From NCBI RefSeq assembly GCF_963662255.1, contig NC_085073.1, positions 3,348,001 through 3,412,000 on the forward strand: a stretch of DNA of 64,000 nt. The letters run 5' to 3'. Below, one piece after another: positions 60,950-64,000 of the stretch. Position numbers and translations under genes: made by a program. This stretch comes from Cinclus cinclus (lineage: Eukaryota; Chordata; Aves; Passeriformes; Cinclidae). The notes under the pieces were generated by a model, which worked only from the letters and a program-made list of their open reading frames with translations, was not told the DNA's origin and made no database searches. Positions within the stretch are counted from its first letter, which is position 1. Each line of letters starts with the position of its first letter.

Positions 60950-61132
60950 CGCGATCGTTTCATTCCTCCGCGCCGCCAGGGGGAGCGCTCCCACCCCCCC
61001 ACCGCTCCCGCCTCAGCGCGCGCACGCGCGGTGATTCAAACGCGATGGCGGCTGGAGCGGCTCGGGGATGAGGGCAGCGATCCCCGCCCCGCCCTGCCCT
61101 GCCCCTCGCCCGCCTGCCGCTGCCTCGGCACC
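60950..61132 (+). promoter_or_regulatory. HAUS8: HAUS8 proximal promoter and 5' UTR
   Basis: The GC-rich stretch just before the ATG at 61133 contains an alternating GCGCGCACGCGCG run (about 61016-61031) and ATGGCGGCTG (61045-61054). The 5' UTR start is unknown. The ATG context CGGCACCATGT is a good match to a vertebrate initiation context. Confidence 0.5.
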
Positions 61133-63961
61133 ATGTCCTCGGAGGGCAGCGACGACGTGGTGGCGGCCGGACAAACGCCTAAAGCCAAGCGGAAAGGTAG
61201 CGTGGGGTGAGGGCGGAGCCGCGCCGGCTGAGGCAGGAGCCCGGCCCGGCTGAGGGGGGGATGCGAGCTGAGGCGGGAAGCCCCGCGGTGGGCTCGGCTG
61301 AGCTCTCTTTGCCCCTCTCTCAGGAGGAAGAATCGTGCAGTCTCGCTACCTGCAGTTCGATAAGAAAGACGGCAAGAAGGTACCGAAGCCGAGCTCAGGC
61401 GTCGCTCAGCGGAAGGCAGAAAAGGTGCGAGGGGCAGCGGGACCTGGGGGAATCCCGGCTCTGCTCGGGTCTGTGGGGATTGTGATGTTTTCCTTGGTAG
61501 GAGCTTGGGACTGAACTCGGGTAACTTGCAAAACACCAAGGTGGCTTGAGATTTAGTTGCTTATTGTCAGCATTTAAGTTGAAGGTAAGATATGGCTCTT
61601 TATGTTCTCTCTTAGCTATTTCTGTATTTTCAGGATGCTTCATCAAGTTCCTCTTCATCAAATACTTCTCTGCAATCTTCTAGAGCTAAAGCACCATCGG
61701 TTCTCTCTCAGAAACGTGAAACTCATGCTGGTAGGTTTTGCCAGTGTTTAAAAGCTATTGTTTTGTATTTCCAGCCCATGAAACTTTTAAAGACTCTTAA
61801 GATATTGATCTTTTTAATGACTTGTATCACTGGCAGCTATTATTTGTATGCAAAGGAAATTAAGAAACTTTATGTGGGACTGAGACAAATCAGGTCCTTC
61901 TGGAGTTGAGTGATTTGGTCTTTCCATCCTTATGCACAAGGTTTTGAATGGTTCTTTTTCTATATTGTCACCATTACTCTGCTTCTTTTAAATTTGATCC
62001 TTCTGTTAAACCAAACATCAGTGACTGAAAATCTTTGTCTGCAAAATAGTCCATATTTATTTTTTTTTTTTTTTTTTTGTTATTACCAATGATTCCTGTC
62101 TGGTATTACTAACAGTCCTTGGTTGTCTCTACAGATACCCAGTTACTGACACAAATTATTCCCTTGTTTTCTGTGAACTGGGACCCCAGAAGGTTTCACT
62201 TTATGGGGTTGTTAGAGAGTGGGCTTTAGCCATAATAATTTTCCATTCTGGGCACAATTCCAGTTGGTAGATTTCTTCAGAGGTTCAAGAAAAGCAAGCT
62301 TTTGAGGCTGGTTATTAGAAAACAGGTGCTCATTAGACATTCCTGGGAAGAGAGAGTGTTTCTGATAAGCTCAAGAGGGGGCCTTGTCCAGGTTCAGTTC
62401 ATCAAGGCTGACAGCTGAGGAGCATTTCTCAGGTCATAGTGGGATGTGAGAGGAGGGATGTGACCAGATCAGCTTCCCTGGGCCTCTACAGCTTGGAATT
62501 ATGACCTTGTGCTGAGCCTCATTCTTATTTTAGTCTGATAACAGCTTCTTTCTACAGGTGCTGACTACAGCACATTAAACCAGAGTGGTTTTGAGAAGGA
62601 TGACTTGCAGTCCACGTTATTAGATGAAGAAAAAATGAAGCTACCAGACCTTGATATTTCTGCTATTACTGGTATATTTCTACTCATATGCAATTTCTGT
62701 GGTGTTTTTTTGTTTTTGTTTTTGTTTTTTTTTTAATGTATGTGCTGAAACTTGCGGATAAGAAATTGTTGTATCCTTGTATATTCACAAGAGGATTTAA
62801 AGCAGAGGTACTAAGAGCTTTGGAATTTAAATTAACCTCTCAATTTGTAGTATCTTTTGGGTGCTCTGTTTTTGTTTAAAGTCAAAAAGTGAAGAATGAG
62901 GTACTCTTGAGTCTTTGTTCCTATAAGGGATGGGTGTGAGACCTTCTGAAAAGTGGATCACATTTGTTTGTCTCTAAAAGCTAAGTGCTCACGTGATCCA
63001 TATCTGCTTGTGAGTATATCAGAGCCAGAAAGGGAGCACAGATCTTTTTTACTGGTACACACAATAATTTTGAAATTATCTGTGCCTTTAAAGAAGCTGG
63101 TGGTCTATTCTGTAGACCTCAACAGAAGAGCACACTAACTTTGTTGTTGGGATACAGATAAAAGTGGTCCCAAGAAGAGTTCTTACTCAGAATCTGCTTC
63201 AGGAGGAGATTCAAAGACAAAGGAAATAAGCACAGTGACTGATGAGGTGAGTCTCACTGCTTACATTGGTAAGGATATTTATTTTGAAATGAAGATTTTC
63301 TCTTGATTTTTAATCTGAATTACAGCGGAGGTCCTGGGAGGATGTAAAGCCTCCTTGCACAGTCAGTTCTACTGCTGCAGTGTTTGGTGTGTTGATCAGA
63401 TATCTGGACACTGACCAGAACTTTCCTTCCTTTTTTCATGATGAAGAATCTGTTCCTATCATTGCATCTCCTCAGGTGGTTTGTTCTTGCATTCCTGCCC
63501 ATATTCTTTAATTATATCACATTATCTTTAAGTATTTCCTGGCATTTTTGATCTGAGAACTAACACTGATTCAATATAATATAAAGTGATTTATTTGGGG
63601 ATTTCATTCAGTGTAGCACTGTAACTTCTAATTCTCTACCAGAATTATGAAAATCTGCTGAAAGTATTATAAAAGGTGGTGGAACAAATTAATTTAATGA
63701 ATGGTATTTCATGAACATGAGTGTTTAAAAAACAAACTTCTCTCATTGGGCTTTTTGTTGTAATTCACGTTTAGGCTTTGATGACTCCAGGCACAAATTG
63801 GATTGTTGGTAATTAATTTGACCACTGAAAAAGCAACTGTTTAAATACCAAACTTGATGTAGAATGTTCTTTTCTTTTCTTTTCTGAAGGAAACTGATTC
63901 TCAGGATCTGATGGCAGAGCTGGAATCTGAGACACTACTTTTAACTTACCTAAGAATAAAG
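61133..63961 (+). CDS. HAUS8: HAUS8, augmin complex subunit 8, N-terminal part (runs off the window)
   Basis: HAUS8 (Hice1) is the augmin subunit that binds microtubules and helps to nucleate branched spindle microtubules. Seven coding exons join in frame: 61133-61196, 61324-61424, 61634-61730, 62558-62671, 63158-63246, 63326-63475 and 63890-63961, giving 229 codons with the next exon beyond the edge. The start MSSEGSDDVVAAGQ and the motif GRIVQSRYLQFDKKD match the vertebrate N-terminus (RYLQY in human). Later landmarks are LQSTLLDEEKMKLPDLDISA and the helix start AELESETLLLTYLRIK. The N-terminal region is Ser/Lys-rich and unstructured, as expected for its microtubule-binding segment. Exon 63326-63475 is unusual and is treated separately. 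The gene is divergent from MYO9B, as in human. Confidence 0.94.
63326..63475 (+). CDS. HAUS8: HAUS8 150-nt in-frame exon not matched to human
   Basis: Acceptor tttttaatctgaattacag and donor CAG|gtggtt bound 50 codons without a stop, phase 0 at both ends. It reads RRSWEDVKPPCTVSSTAAVF onward to VPIIASPQ. The flanking exons (ending VTDE and beginning ETDSQDLMAEL) would join directly without it. I cannot align it to the human protein as I remember it, so it may be a lineage-specific or alternative exon. Confidence 0.65.
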
Positions 63962-64000
63962 GTGAGAGTTGGTCAAGTATTTGATGTTTCAGATAGAACT

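Larger units (their letters stand above)
59800..61250. promoter_or_regulatory. Divergent MYO9B / HAUS8 promoter region
   Basis: Two CpG-dense blocks, about 59.8-60.25 kb (MYO9B side) and 60.93-61.4 kb (HAUS8 side), flank a CR1 copy. On the MYO9B side are an ETS core, ACTTCCGG (59963-59970), and a perfect NRF1-type palindrome, TGCGCATGCGCC (60015-60026). On the HAUS8 side are GCGCGCACGCGCG and an ATGGCGGC YY1-type element near 61045. No TATA boxes are seen. These fit housekeeping-type initiation; factor binding is motif inference. Confidence 0.65.

Noticed and set aside
63775..63808. Possible 34-nt extra HAUS8 exon (tttag acceptor, gtaatt donor)
   Set aside because: Including it between phase-0 exons would shift the frame, and the flanking exons already join cleanly.
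1..64000. CRISPR arrays, bacterial operons, tRNA or rRNA genes, viral gene sets
   Set aside because: None seen. The window is ordinary vertebrate chromosomal sequence; the direct repeats present are microsatellites, minisatellites and CR1 fragments.

Overview
This is vertebrate nuclear DNA, almost certainly from a bird. Exons are short, introns carry GT-AG ends, promoters sit in CpG islands, and the recognisable interspersed repeats are all 3'-truncated CR1 LINE fragments. CR1 dominance and compact introns point to a bird; the species cannot be read from the window. The gene order HAUS8 - MYO9B - USE1 matches human 19p13.11, a region that in birds lies on a small GC-rich chromosome (established synteny; the chromosome assignment is inference).

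Layout. 0.5-5.1 kb: a minus-strand CpG-island first exon coding a signal-peptide-like start, plus a phase-compatible terminal exon coding one membrane segment; together they predict a 100-residue membrane protein I do not recognise. 5.1-13.5 kb: intergenic sequence with three CR1 fragments. 13.5-16.8 kb, minus: complete USE1 (ER tail-anchored SNARE), 8 coding exons, 259 aa. 17.8-52.0 kb, minus: complete MYO9B (unconventional myosin-IXb, a single-headed motor fused to a RhoGAP), 41 coding exons that join without a frame break into 2206 codons plus stop; its non-coding first exon is near 59.9 kb. 61.1 kb to the right edge, plus: the first seven coding exons of HAUS8 (augmin subunit), running off the window.

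MYO9B and HAUS8 are head to head, with two CpG promoters about 1 kb apart and a CR1 copy lodged between them. MYO9B and USE1 are head to tail, with only about 0.5-0.8 kb between the MYO9B poly(A) region and the USE1 start. The three named genes act in separate processes (actin motor/Rho control, Golgi-to-ER transport, spindle microtubule nucleation); the sequence gives no reason to treat them as one pathway.

The most unusual material lies inside MYO9B. (1) A 51-nt in-frame microexon with strong splice signals would insert 17 residues at the end of the motor relay helix. (2) A roughly 1.3 kb hexamer-based G-rich satellite starts within about 10 nt of the exon 14 splice donor, inside loop 2, and is open in all six frames. 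(3) Beyond it lies an array of ~21-bp repeats, each resembling the exon 14 end plus its donor, so the intron carries a ladder of decoy 5' splice sites. (4) A (TA)n microsatellite replaces the polypyrimidine tract of the largest tail exon. HAUS8 also has a 150-nt in-frame exon that I cannot match to the human protein as I remember it.
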